Source: Burkholderiales bacterium
Lineage (GTDB): Bacteria > Pseudomonadota > Gammaproteobacteria > Burkholderiales > Burkholderiaceae_C
Direction: 5' to 3'
Length of the DNA stretch: 64,000 bases
NCBI GenBank assembly: GCA_016223165.1
Contig: JACRPO010000003.1
Coordinates: 1 to 64,000, forward strand
A model generated the notes under the pieces. It did no database searches, was not told where the DNA came from, and saw nothing but the letters and a program-made list of their open reading frames with translations. Shown here one piece after another: positions 57,289-64,000 of this stretch (the first letter of the stretch is position 1; each line of letters opens with the position of its first letter). The translations under genes and the position numbers were made by a program.

Positions 57289-58673
57289 GCCGCATCGTCA
57301 TCGCCGACGACGACCCCAACATCGGCCGCATCCTGCGCGACCGTCTTGCCGAGCAGGGCCACGACGTCGAGCATGTCACCGACGGGGCGCAGGCGCTGCT
57401 GCTCGCCGACAGCACCGACCTGCTGCTGCTCGACCTCGAGATGCCACGCCTGGACGGCTTCGCGGTGCTCGAGCGCCTGCAGGGCGAGGCCGGCGCGCCC
57501 CTGGTCATCGTGATCACCGCGCACGGCGACCTCGGCAAGGCCGTGCGCGCGATGCGCGCCGGCGCCTACGACTTCATCGCCAAGCCCTTCGAGGCCGCGA
57601 CCATCCAGCTCGTGGTGCGGCGCGCGCTCGAGACACGCGGCTTGAAGACGCAGGTGCGCCACCTGAAGCGCGAGATCGGCCGCAAGCACCTGTGGGTGCG
57701 CGGCAGCGACCCGGGCATGGCGCGCGTCGCCGAGACGGTGGAACGCGTGGCGCCGAGCAGCGCCACCGTGCTGCTGCAGGGCGAGACCGGCACCGGCAAG
57801 GAAGTGGTGGCGCGTGCGATCCACCAGCACGGCTCGCGCCGGGACCAGCCCTTCGTCGCCGTCAACTGCGCCGTGCTCAAGGGCGAGCTGCTCGAAAGCG
57901 AGGTCTTCGGCCACGAGAAAGGTGCGTTCACCGGCGCCGACCGGGCGCGGCCGGGGCGCGTGGAGGCCGCGCGCGGCGGCACGCTCTTCCTCGACGAGAT
58001 CGGCGAGCTCGCCCCGGCGCTGCAGGCCAAGCTGCTGCGCCTCTTGCAGGAGCGCGAGTACGAGCGCCTGGGCAGCGACCGCACGCGGCAGGCCGACGTG
58101 CGCGTGGTGGCGGCGACGCACCGCGACCTGCCGGCGGCCATCCGCGCCGGCACCTTCCGCGAGGACCTGTACTACCGGCTCAAGGTCATCACGATCAGGA
58201 TCCCGCCGCTGCGCGAGCGGCCCGGGGACATCCTGGCGCTCGCGCAATGGCTGCTCGAGCGGCACACGGCCGAGTCGGGCCGGCCCGCGCCGCGCCTGAC
58301 GCCCGAGGTCGAGCAGGCCTTGCTGCGCTATGCCTGGCCCGGCAACGGGCGCGAGCTGTCCAACGTGATGGAGCGCTGCGCGCTGCTGGCCGGTGACGTG
58401 GTCGGCCTGCACGATCTGCCCGAAGAGCTGACCGGCACCGAAGCGACGGGCCGCGCCGCCGAGGTGACGGAGGCCGAAGACCTGTTCGATCTGCGCTACA
58501 GCGAGGCCGTCACCGCGGCGCGGCGCCTGATCGTGCTGCGCGCGCTCGAGCAGACCGGTGGCCACCAGACGCGGGCCGCCGAACGCCTGGGCGTCACGCA
58601 GCCGTACCTGTCGCGCCTGGTCAAGCAGTTGGGGATCCGGTTGGGAAATCGGCGCGAGGAGACGGGGACGTAG
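57285..58673 (+). CDS. NtrC-family sigma-54 response regulator
   Basis: A 462-residue regulator; the ATG at 57285 overlaps the kinase stop. The receiver domain has VIADDDPNI, Asp in LLLLDLEMPRLDG and Lys in FIAKPFEA. The AAA+ domain has Walker A LLQGETGTGKEVV, the sigma-54 contact GAFTGADRAR (about residue 215), Walker B TLFLDEIGEL and the R-finger region YRLKVITIRIPPLRERPGD. The Fis-type C-terminus reads VLRALEQTGGHQTRAAERLGVTQPYLSRLVKQLGI. It should activate sigma-54 promoters; no clear -24/-12 element was found next to these genes. Confidence 0.95.
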   Translation: MSRIVIADDDPNIGRILRDRLAEQGHDVEHVTDGAQALLLADSTDLLLLDLEMPRLDGFAVLERLQGEAGAPLVIVITAHGDLGKAVRAMRAGAYDFIAKPFEAATIQLVVRRALETRGLKTQVRHLKREIGRKHLWVRGSDPGMARVAETVERVAPSSATVLLQGETGTGKEVVARAIHQHGSRRDQPFVAVNCAVLKGELLESEVFGHEKGAFTGADRARPGRVEAARGGTLFLDEIGELAPALQAKLLRLLQEREYERLGSDRTRQADVRVVAATHRDLPAAIRAGTFREDLYYRLKVITIRIPPLRERPGDILALAQWLLERHTAESGRPAPRLTPEVEQALLRYAWPGNGRELSNVMERCALLAGDVVGLHDLPEELTGTEATGRAAEVTEAEDLFDLRYSEAVTAARRLIVLRALEQTGGHQTRAAERLGVTQPYLSRLVKQLGIRLGNRREETGT

Positions 58674-58943
58674 GCGGCGGCCGCCGGGCTCGGGCGCGGC
58701 CTCAAGTCGGCCGAGCATCGACCGATAACGCCTCATGCGGGGATGCCGAGACGGGCTCGCGATGTTGCGGGCCCGTTTGGGCGGGAGCGTCACACCCCGG
58801 CCGTCCGCGAGGGCGACCGGGCGCTCCACTCCGCGCCATCTTCCGCTCGGCGCTCGAGAGTCTTCGGGCGCGGTCGAGAGACTCTCGACCTGGCTCGGCC
58901 AGCAGGCCGGGCACCGACGACGAAGCCCCGAGAGGGGCCACGG

Positions 58944-59483
58944 CTATGCGAACGCCCTCGCGCTCCAGATGTCGTCGTCGGAGATGTCCTCGAAGGCGAG
59001 CGACGCGAGTTCCGGCGAGTCCATGCCCGGAATGAAGAGCTGGTAGAGCTCGGCGACATGCTGCGGCGGGATGAAGCGCGTGCCGGCGTCACGCGCATGG
59101 TCGCCCGCCGCCGGCTTGCCGACGCCCCGATAGGCGTCGATCTTCTCGACCAGCCGGGCGCGGATCAGCCGATCGACCTGCGTCCAGGCCCACGGCAGGG
59201 CGAGGAAGTAGCGTGCGGCATCGCGCGGCGCGGCGTGCCCGTCACGCACGAACTTGGCGATCTTCGTCAGCACCTCGTGCTCGACCCACCAGCAGCCGCG
59301 CAGGCGCTCGGCGTGCGGCTTGCCGGAGTTCGCGAACCGATAGAGGTACTGCCCGGGCCGGACGTGCACGCGCAGCGGGTTGACGATGCCACCGTTGGTC
59401 TCGACCCAGTGGGTCGTGCCGGGCACCGCACCACGCGCGCGTTGCAGCGCGTGGCCGTCGAAGCAGGCTTCGTTGATTGCCAT
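58944..59483 (-). CDS. Unassigned protein next to the island junction
   Basis: 179 residues from the ATG at 59483 (MAINEACFDGHAL); the frame extends upstream without support. It has no signal or membrane segment. Blocks: THWVETNGGIVNPLRVHVRPGQYLYRFANSG, RGCWWVEHEVLTKI, and DAARYFLALPWAWTQVDRLIRARLVEKIDAYRG. The GQYLYRF/CWWVEHEVL part looks like a compact, possibly nucleotide-binding fold, but I recognise no family. It lies 320 bp from a tRNA fragment, isolated from other genes, so it may be accessory DNA. Confidence 0.6.
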   Translation of the reverse strand: MAINEACFDGHALQRARGAVPGTTHWVETNGGIVNPLRVHVRPGQYLYRFANSGKPHAERLRGCWWVEHEVLTKIAKFVRDGHAAPRDAARYFLALPWAWTQVDRLIRARLVEKIDAYRGVGKPAAGDHARDAGTRFIPPQHVAELYQLFIPGMDSPELASLAFEDISDDDIWSARAFA

Positions 59484-59802
59484 GGGGGTCAGCGCGGGTC
59501 GCGGCCGGTGGACATGGAGGGCTTTTACCGGGCGCCCCGCCCACGCCGCAAGCCCCGGGCTCGCTGCCGCTCCTCCGTCCACACGAGACCCGCCCGCGGG
59601 CCGGCACTAGAAGGCGTGATCGCCCTCGACATGCATCGACTACGCGCGGGGTCAGAACCCGACCTCGGACTCCACGCGCGTCCACGCCGGCAGCGTTCGC
59701 GGCGCCGAGTAGGTCTTCTGCGGATCACTGAACCCGAGGGCGGGCGTACTGGCGACCGCACAGCGAACGGTCGGCCAAGCGCCCGTCGTGTTGAGAATTT
59801 CT
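59484..59802. other. Non-coding or decayed stretch before the tRNA fragment
   Basis: No convincing gene. A minus-strand frame ending at 59652 reads FSDPQKTYSAPRTLPAWTRV near its end and could be the tail of a decayed gene, but it has no start or upstream homology that I can see. Confidence 0.4.
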
Positions 59803-59847
59803 TGGTGGGCGGTGCAGGGTTCGAACCTGCGACCCCTGCCGTGTGAA
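59803..59847 (-). other. 3' fragment of tRNA-Val(CAC): attachment site of the island
   Basis: Read on the minus strand, the segment gives anticodon loop TTCACAC, 3' stem GGCAG, T-arm GCAGG-TTCGAAC-CCTGC, acceptor strand ACCGCCC, then ACCA. The 5' half of a tRNA does not follow: the next bases do not pair with GGCAG or GGCGGT and there is no D-arm. It is therefore a 45-nt displaced 3' end, as left by integrases that recombine in tRNA anticodon/T-arms. The integrase gene begins 85 bp to the right. Confidence 0.85.
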
Positions 59848-59932
59848 GGGCGGGCTCTAGGACTTCGTTGGACGTCCGCGGACGTCGTTTTCATAGGCAA
59901 CAAGGCGCTGGATCATCCACCCAAGTCCCGGT

Positions 59933-61153
59933 ATGATTTTCATACTTCGTTCATACCGGCGGCATGGCAAATTGAGCACGATCAATCTGAGCAAGGTCGA
60001 AGCGCGCACCCGCCTGGCGCCGCGCCGCGATCCCTACTGGCAGCGTCTCGAGGCTGGCTGCTTCCTCGGGTACCGCAAGATGACGGCTGGCTCGGCGGGC
60101 ACCTGGCTCGCCCGCAGCCGCGACGCCTCGACCGGCAAGCAACTCCACAGCCCGCTCGGCGAGCTGAGCGAGCATCCGGCTCATGCACGTTTTGACGTCG
60201 CCAGCAAGGCAGCCCGCGAGTGGTTCGCCCACCTTGGGCGAGGCGGCAAGGCACGACAGATCAACGTCAAGACCGCCTGCGCCAACTACGTCAAGCACTT
60301 GGCCGGCGCGGGCAAGCTGCAGGCAGCGCGCGATACCGAGAAGCGGTTCGCACGGTGGGTGAACGACCACAAGATCGGCGCGATCTCGCTGCAGAAGCTC
60401 AAGCCGGGCGACATCGATACCTGGCGCCGGGAGTTGGCCAGCACCCCGGCCACGCCTCAGGACAAGCGCAGGGCCCCTACCCGCCCACGCGCAGCGAGCA
60501 CGCTCAACCGCGACATGACGTCGCTGCGAGCGGCACTGAACCTGGCCGTCGAGAACGGCGACGCTACGAGCGACGCCGCATGGAAGATCAAGCTCAGGCC
60601 CGTCAAGGACGCCGACCGCCGCCGCGACGTGTACCTGGACCTGAACCAGCGGCGCGCGCTGATAGCGAAGGCGCCGACGGATCTCGCCGCGTTCCTACGC
60701 GCCCTGTCGCTGGTGCCGCTGCGCCCTGGAGCAGTTGCGGCACTGGTGGCCGGCAGCTTCGACAAGCGCCTGTCCACGCTGACCATCGGCAAGGACAAGC
60801 ACGGGCAAGACCGCAAGATCAAGCTGCCGTCAGCGACCGCCAGCTTCTTCGCCGAGCACTGCAAGGACAAGCTGCCAACCGCACCGCTCTTCGCCCGCGC
60901 CGATGGCTCGGCGTGGAACAAGGATGCGTGGAAGTACCCGTTCAAGGACGCGGCGATCACCGCCGGCCTGTCCGCGGCCGCCACGGCCTATGCCCTACGG
61001 CACTCGACGATCACGGACCTGATCGCGCTGCACCGGCTCGACACGCTCACCGTGGCGCAGCTGTCAGGAACGAGCCTGCTGATGATCGAGAAGCACTACG
61101 GGCATCTGCTGCGGGAGCACGCAGCGAACGCCTTGGCATCTCTGACCCTTTGA
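59933..61153 (+). CDS. Tyrosine-type site-specific integrase
   Basis: Up to 406 residues from the ATG at 59933; the true start may be slightly downstream, before TINLSKVEART. It has an Arm-binding-type N-terminus, a SAM-like core-binding domain (ACANYVKHLAGAGKLQAARDTEKRF) and the catalytic domain with Arg in LSLVPLRPGAVAALV, AYALRHSTITDLI (box II, with Tyr where His is usual) and nucleophile Tyr in MIEKHYGHLL. It should drive excision and integration at the tRNA-Val fragment next to it. Base composition is less GC-rich than the chromosome on the left, consistent with transfer. Confidence 0.93.
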   Translation: MIFILRSYRRHGKLSTINLSKVEARTRLAPRRDPYWQRLEAGCFLGYRKMTAGSAGTWLARSRDASTGKQLHSPLGELSEHPAHARFDVASKAAREWFAHLGRGGKARQINVKTACANYVKHLAGAGKLQAARDTEKRFARWVNDHKIGAISLQKLKPGDIDTWRRELASTPATPQDKRRAPTRPRAASTLNRDMTSLRAALNLAVENGDATSDAAWKIKLRPVKDADRRRDVYLDLNQRRALIAKAPTDLAAFLRALSLVPLRPGAVAALVAGSFDKRLSTLTIGKDKHGQDRKIKLPSATASFFAEHCKDKLPTAPLFARADGSAWNKDAWKYPFKDAAITAGLSAAATAYALRHSTITDLIALHRLDTLTVAQLSGTSLLMIEKHYGHLLREHAANALASLTL

Positions 61154-61235
61154 GAGCGGCCCCGACCGAGCCCGCTTCTCGCACGGGCCTCGCGGGGTGG
61201 CCGGACGTGCCAGACCTACTCACCGTTCGGGTCGA

Positions 61236-62042
61236 TCAGATGGGTACCTCGTAGCGCGCCTGAAGGTTCCGGGCGGGTCGTGCCAAGAGGGGGATCGACG
61301 CCCACTCTCGCCACAACGAAGGGTAGGTCATCCACCTGAACTCGATCGACGACTCCTCCACCTGCCGCGCCAGAGCCTCCACCTCTTGACGGTGCCTCCC
61401 GCACTCGACGACATCCTGCCAGTTTGACGGCTCCCAGAACAGATACAGAAGCGTGAGCTTCAGCGGTTCGCCCGCAGCAGCCTGGAATCGCCGCAATCCG
61501 AAGTAGTGCTTGACTAGCTGCGCCACGTCGAGATGTTGGGCGGTGCCGTGTCGGGCGGCCTTGTACACGGCCCACCAGCACGGCTCGGAGTCCGGTTCCA
61601 TGGCCTTGTAGGCCTCGGCGAACACCGGCTTCGTCGGTTCGAAGTACTCCAGCAGCTTGGACTCGACTCCCACGGCACTCGAGCCGCGCTCGATCCACAC
61701 GTCGAGATTGGACGGCCTTCGCCCGGGAATGATCTGCATCCGCTTCTCGAACCGAATCGCCGTCGCTCCCTGCTCGCCGAGCAGAGACAGATCTTGCGGT
61801 CGATCCTTGAACGGCGCGAAACAGTTCACCGCCAGCGCCGCAGACGAGTGGACAGCACAGAACTTCAGGCGCAGTTCGTTGCCGTCTCCCTCTCGCAAGT
61901 CGCGCTCGAACTGCTCGAGGCGCACGCCGTCGATCAGGTTCGCCTGCGGCAGGTCCACATAGCCTTGAGCGTCTGTCGCGCGCCCGCAGGTCTGCTTGAG
62001 AGCGATCTTCGCCCTGGTCCGCGCGCCGGCCCCGGCTTTCAC
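61236..62042 (-). CDS. Putative PD-(D/E)xK restriction endonuclease (PGN_0703-like)
   Basis: A 268-residue protein; the GTG at 62042 has AAGG and GAGG upstream and follows the metalloprotease gene by 26 bp. The nuclease-like core is SNLDVWIERGSSAVGVESKLLEYFE (about residues 125-150): Asp, then E-S-K, a PD-(D/E)xK signature, with YKAARHGTAQHLDVAQLVKHYFGL after it and KLTLLYLFWEP in the next strand. This agrees with the PGN_0703 family of putative restriction endonucleases. It closes the minus-strand hsdR operon and is likely part of the same defence island. Confidence 0.8.
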   Translation of the reverse strand: MKAGAGARTRAKIALKQTCGRATDAQGYVDLPQANLIDGVRLEQFERDLREGDGNELRLKFCAVHSSAALAVNCFAPFKDRPQDLSLLGEQGATAIRFEKRMQIIPGRRPSNLDVWIERGSSAVGVESKLLEYFEPTKPVFAEAYKAMEPDSEPCWWAVYKAARHGTAQHLDVAQLVKHYFGLRRFQAAAGEPLKLTLLYLFWEPSNWQDVVECGRHRQEVEALARQVEESSIEFRWMTYPSLWREWASIPLLARPARNLQARYEVPI

Positions 62043-62068
62043 CCCTTGACCTCGGCAGCGCCCACGAC

Positions 62069-62785
62069 TCAGTAGCTCCAGTCTTCGTGCCGCACCGGAA
62101 GCCGGTTCAGCAATTCCCGGCGATGAGGCCACCCCGGGAGGAACCGATCCATGAGTGCGACGAATCGCGCGTTGTGCGTCGGCTCCAGCATGTGCACCAG
62201 CTCATGCACGACGATGTACTCGAGGCACTCGCCCGGCTTCTTCGCCAGGTCGGCATTGAGGCGGATCGTGCCGGCGGCAGGATTGCAGCTTCCCCAGCGG
62301 GTTCTCATGCGCTGGACGAACAAGGCCTTCATCCGCACACCGATCTGCGGCTGCCAATGGGCGGCAAGCGCCTCCGCCTCGGCGCGAAGCCGCTCCCTGT
62401 ACCACGCCTCGAGGATCTCCTTGCGCCGCGCAGCGTCGGCTCCGGGCCGCACGAACAGGGTCAGTCGGGCCCGCCGTAACTGCACCGACGGTGCGGCATC
62501 CCGCTCGACCACACTCAGAAGGCAACGAGTTCCCCACACGTAGTGGCTCTCCCGCTCGATGTACTCGCGCTCAGTCTCCCTCTCCTGCTCGCGCAGCTTC
62601 TTCTGCTGCTGCCTGATCCACCCGAGCTTCGAGATCGCGAACAGGCGGATGGTGTCCAGCTGCATCCTCGCGGGGGCCGCCAGCCTCACCCTCCCGGCGG
62701 GCGGATAGACACTCAGATGGACGTTCTTGATGTCCTTCTTCACGACATCCAGAACGATGCCTCCGAGCTCGATCTGCGTGGCCAT
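62069..62785 (-). CDS. YgjP/SprT-like M48-family zinc metallopeptidase
   Basis: A 238-residue protein; the ATG at 62785 overlaps the hsdR stop by one base (TGATG). The zinc site is VVHELVHMLEPTHNARF (HExxH with a third His), preceded by MRTRWGSCNPAAGTIRLNADL, the WGSC block typical of YgjP-like DUF45 proteins. The N-terminus has VKNVHLSVYPPAGRVRLAAP-type strands (here KDIKNVHLSVYPP). Such genes are frequently found beside type I restriction genes, where they may process a subunit; that role is inferred. Confidence 0.92.
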   Translation of the reverse strand: MATQIELGGIVLDVVKKDIKNVHLSVYPPAGRVRLAAPARMQLDTIRLFAISKLGWIRQQQKKLREQERETEREYIERESHYVWGTRCLLSVVERDAAPSVQLRRARLTLFVRPGADAARRKEILEAWYRERLRAEAEALAAHWQPQIGVRMKALFVQRMRTRWGSCNPAAGTIRLNADLAKKPGECLEYIVVHELVHMLEPTHNARFVALMDRFLPGWPHRRELLNRLPVRHEDWSY

Positions 62786-64000
62786 CAGTACTCTTTCCGC
62801 GCCTTGATGATGAGGAAGATGCGCTCGACTTCCTGGGCGTCGTTGCGGAGCAGCGGCAGCAGGGCGCGCTTGATCTCGTTCTCGCGCGCTTGATGGCCGC
62901 GCCAGTCGTCGGGCCGCACCCGCCGCACGGTCGCGTCGATGGACAACGCCAGCGCGAGCCTGGGATCCCCCGCGGTCGCGAGCTTCCCGGCCGGCTCCTG
63001 CAGCACAAGTGCAGGAGTCGCCGCCGGCGCTCCCGATGGCAGGTTGTCGAACAGCGCCCTCAGCCACGGCCTGCTCTTCAGCGCCTCGGGCGTGTCGTCT
63101 GCCTGCCCGCTTTGCACTTGCTTCGCCAAGTCGGCGATCCGCTTCAGGTAAGCCTCGTAGTCGAGCCGCTTCGCCTTCAGGTCGGCCAAGATCTCTTGCA
63201 GCAACTTCGACATCCGTTCGTAGTAGGCCGGGTTGTTCAGGTGCTCCTGCAAGATTCGGCTGCGCACGTTGTTGGCGATCGTCTCGGCCACGGCATCCTT
63301 GTTGCCCTTGATACCGCTGGGCAGGCTGTCCACCGCACTGGCGATGCCGGCCTTCACGATCAGCTCCAGCAGCGGCATGTCGCCGAACGCCGAGATCGAC
63401 CGCGGTTCGTCGGCCTCGATGTAGGTGTCGATGAGGTGCCGCATGTCGGCCTCATACGCCTTGAGGTCGATCGTCTCGCCGCTGGCCTTGCGGATGATCT
63501 CGCGCAGGTCCAGGTATCGCTGCAAGTCCTTCTTGACGCGGCCGATGTCATCGGCGCTGTACTTGGCCGCCTCCAGGTCATCGGCGATGGCCGCATAGGC
63601 CCGCACTAGCGAAACAGCTGCGGTGTACAGCGCCACCCGCTGCGGCTCATGCACGGCCAGATCGGCAGAAACTTCGACATTGCCGCAGAAGTAGTGGATG
63701 TGCTCCAACTCGCCCTTGGGCGGCAGCACGGGCTCGCAGATCAGGGCCAGGGCTTCGAGGGCGTTGTCCAGCCGTTCCCGGCCCTTGGCCAGTCGATCCT
63801 GCATCAGGACATCGGGGCTCGCGCCAGGCGCGCTGTGATCCAGCTCCGACGAATAGACCTGCAGCGCCCCGGTCCCCTTGTCGTTGACCAGCTTCTTGAA
63901 CAGGTCCTTGTAGTCCACGATGTTGCCGACGGCCTTGTCGTCGCCGTCCAGCCGGTTCACGCGGCAGATCGCCTGGAACAGGCCGTGGTCCTGCATGCTC
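62785..64000 (-). CDS. hsdR: Type I restriction enzyme R subunit HsdR (C-terminal part, gene continues past window)
   Basis: The frame is open at the right edge, so only the C-terminal about 405 residues are seen. Near the edge is the end of the helicase part: MQDHGLFQAICRVNRLDGDDKAVGNIVDYKDLFKKL (motif VI QAICRVNR and the GxIVDY element). The remainder is the long helical C-terminal domain of HsdR (KLLQEILADLKAKRLDYEAYLKRIADL) that contacts the methylase. HsdR translocates and cuts DNA as part of an R2M2S complex; hsdM and hsdS must lie to the right. It is coupled to the YgjP gene by TGATG. Confidence 0.93.
   Translation of the reverse strand, partial: SMQDHGLFQAICRVNRLDGDDKAVGNIVDYKDLFKKLVNDKGTGALQVYSSELDHSAPGASPDVLMQDRLAKGRERLDNALEALALICEPVLPPKGELEHIHYFCGNVEVSADLAVHEPQRVALYTAAVSLVRAYAAIADDLEAAKYSADDIGRVKKDLQRYLDLREIIRKASGETIDLKAYEADMRHLIDTYIEADEPRSISAFGDMPLLELIVKAGIASAVDSLPSGIKGNKDAVAETIANNVRSRILQEHLNNPAYYERMSKLLQEILADLKAKRLDYEAYLKRIADLAKQVQSGQADDTPEALKSRPWLRALFDNLPSGAPAATPALVLQEPAGKLATAGDPRLALALSIDATVRRVRPDDWRGHQARENEIKRALLPLLRNDAQEVERIFLIIKARKEY

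Noticed and set aside
58674..58943. Possible coding or regulatory content after the sigma-54 activator
   Set aside because: Only a GC-rich GGCGGCGGCCGCC stretch and no frame with a start, ribosome site or family features.
59803..59890. Complete tRNA gene
   Set aside because: Only the anticodon loop through CCA end is present; the upstream sequence does not pair and lacks a D-arm, so it is a fragment and not a working tRNA.
59652..59903. Small minus-strand gene next to the tRNA fragment
   Set aside because: Its N-terminal half is the translation of the tRNA fragment and flanking DNA; only the last 45 residues look protein-like, which is not enough to call a gene.

Overview
The window is very GC-rich (roughly 70 percent by eye) and tightly packed. 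The gene content points to a betaproteobacterium of the Rubrivivax/Leptothrix/Ideonella part of Burkholderiales. The clues are the aat-bpt N-end-rule pair, a Rhodobacter-type shp/dhc/cytochrome b module, DUF6502/DUF5666 genes, multiheme cytochromes and a short REP-like palindrome. This placement is inference; no rRNA or other strong taxonomic marker is present. Most genes sit in operons whose stop and start codons overlap (ATGA, GTGA, TGATG), which I used to fix many starts.

Layout. 1-2709 is the 3' part of a giant repeat protein with a calcium-loop C-terminus. 2943-5591 holds an unassigned protein and a multi-rhodanese protein. 5874-13203 (minus) is a six-gene nucleotide-sugar cluster resembling the Wbp acetamido/acetamidino sugar pathway, with an unexpected amidase. 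13464-17772 holds a PD40-repeat lipoprotein broken by two compensating frameshifts and an S9 peptidase. 17827-19923 (minus) holds a stand-alone winged-helix regulator, a small partner protein and a monohaem lipoprotein. 20363-31259 (minus) is a seven-gene operon with 24-haem and 23-haem cytochromes, a cytochrome b-like membrane protein, an outer-membrane barrel and a ferredoxin-flavoprotein: a candidate electron conduit across the envelope. 31420-36152 is a two-component system plus PepSY protein divergent from shp-dhc-cytochrome b. 36226-40553 is a cluster of a thermostable-hemolysin-family (GNAT-like) protein, an AMP ligase fused to a haem-oxygenase-like diiron enzyme, an SDR and a TPR protein: a possible uncharacterised small-molecule pathway. 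40650-48371 is housekeeping and proteolysis (PrlC, S9A peptidase, Aat, Bpt, SRPBCC). 48399-52864 holds a NUDIX-MBL fusion, a CoA transferase, and an MFS gene preceded by a coupled 37-codon ORF. 52959-58673 holds a methyltransferase/exported truncated haemoglobin/redoxin/DsbD-N operon and a DUF4395 gene overlapping a histidine kinase and sigma-54 activator. From 59803 a mobile island begins: a 45-nt 3' fragment of tRNA-Val(CAC), a tyrosine integrase, a putative PD-(D/E)xK nuclease, a YgjP metalloprotease and type I restriction HsdR running off the right edge.

A recurring oddity is a set of 9-bp tandem repeats (three-residue repeats) at gene ends, linkers and overlaps, in at least ten places. 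They appear to have extended, fused or overlapped neighbouring genes.
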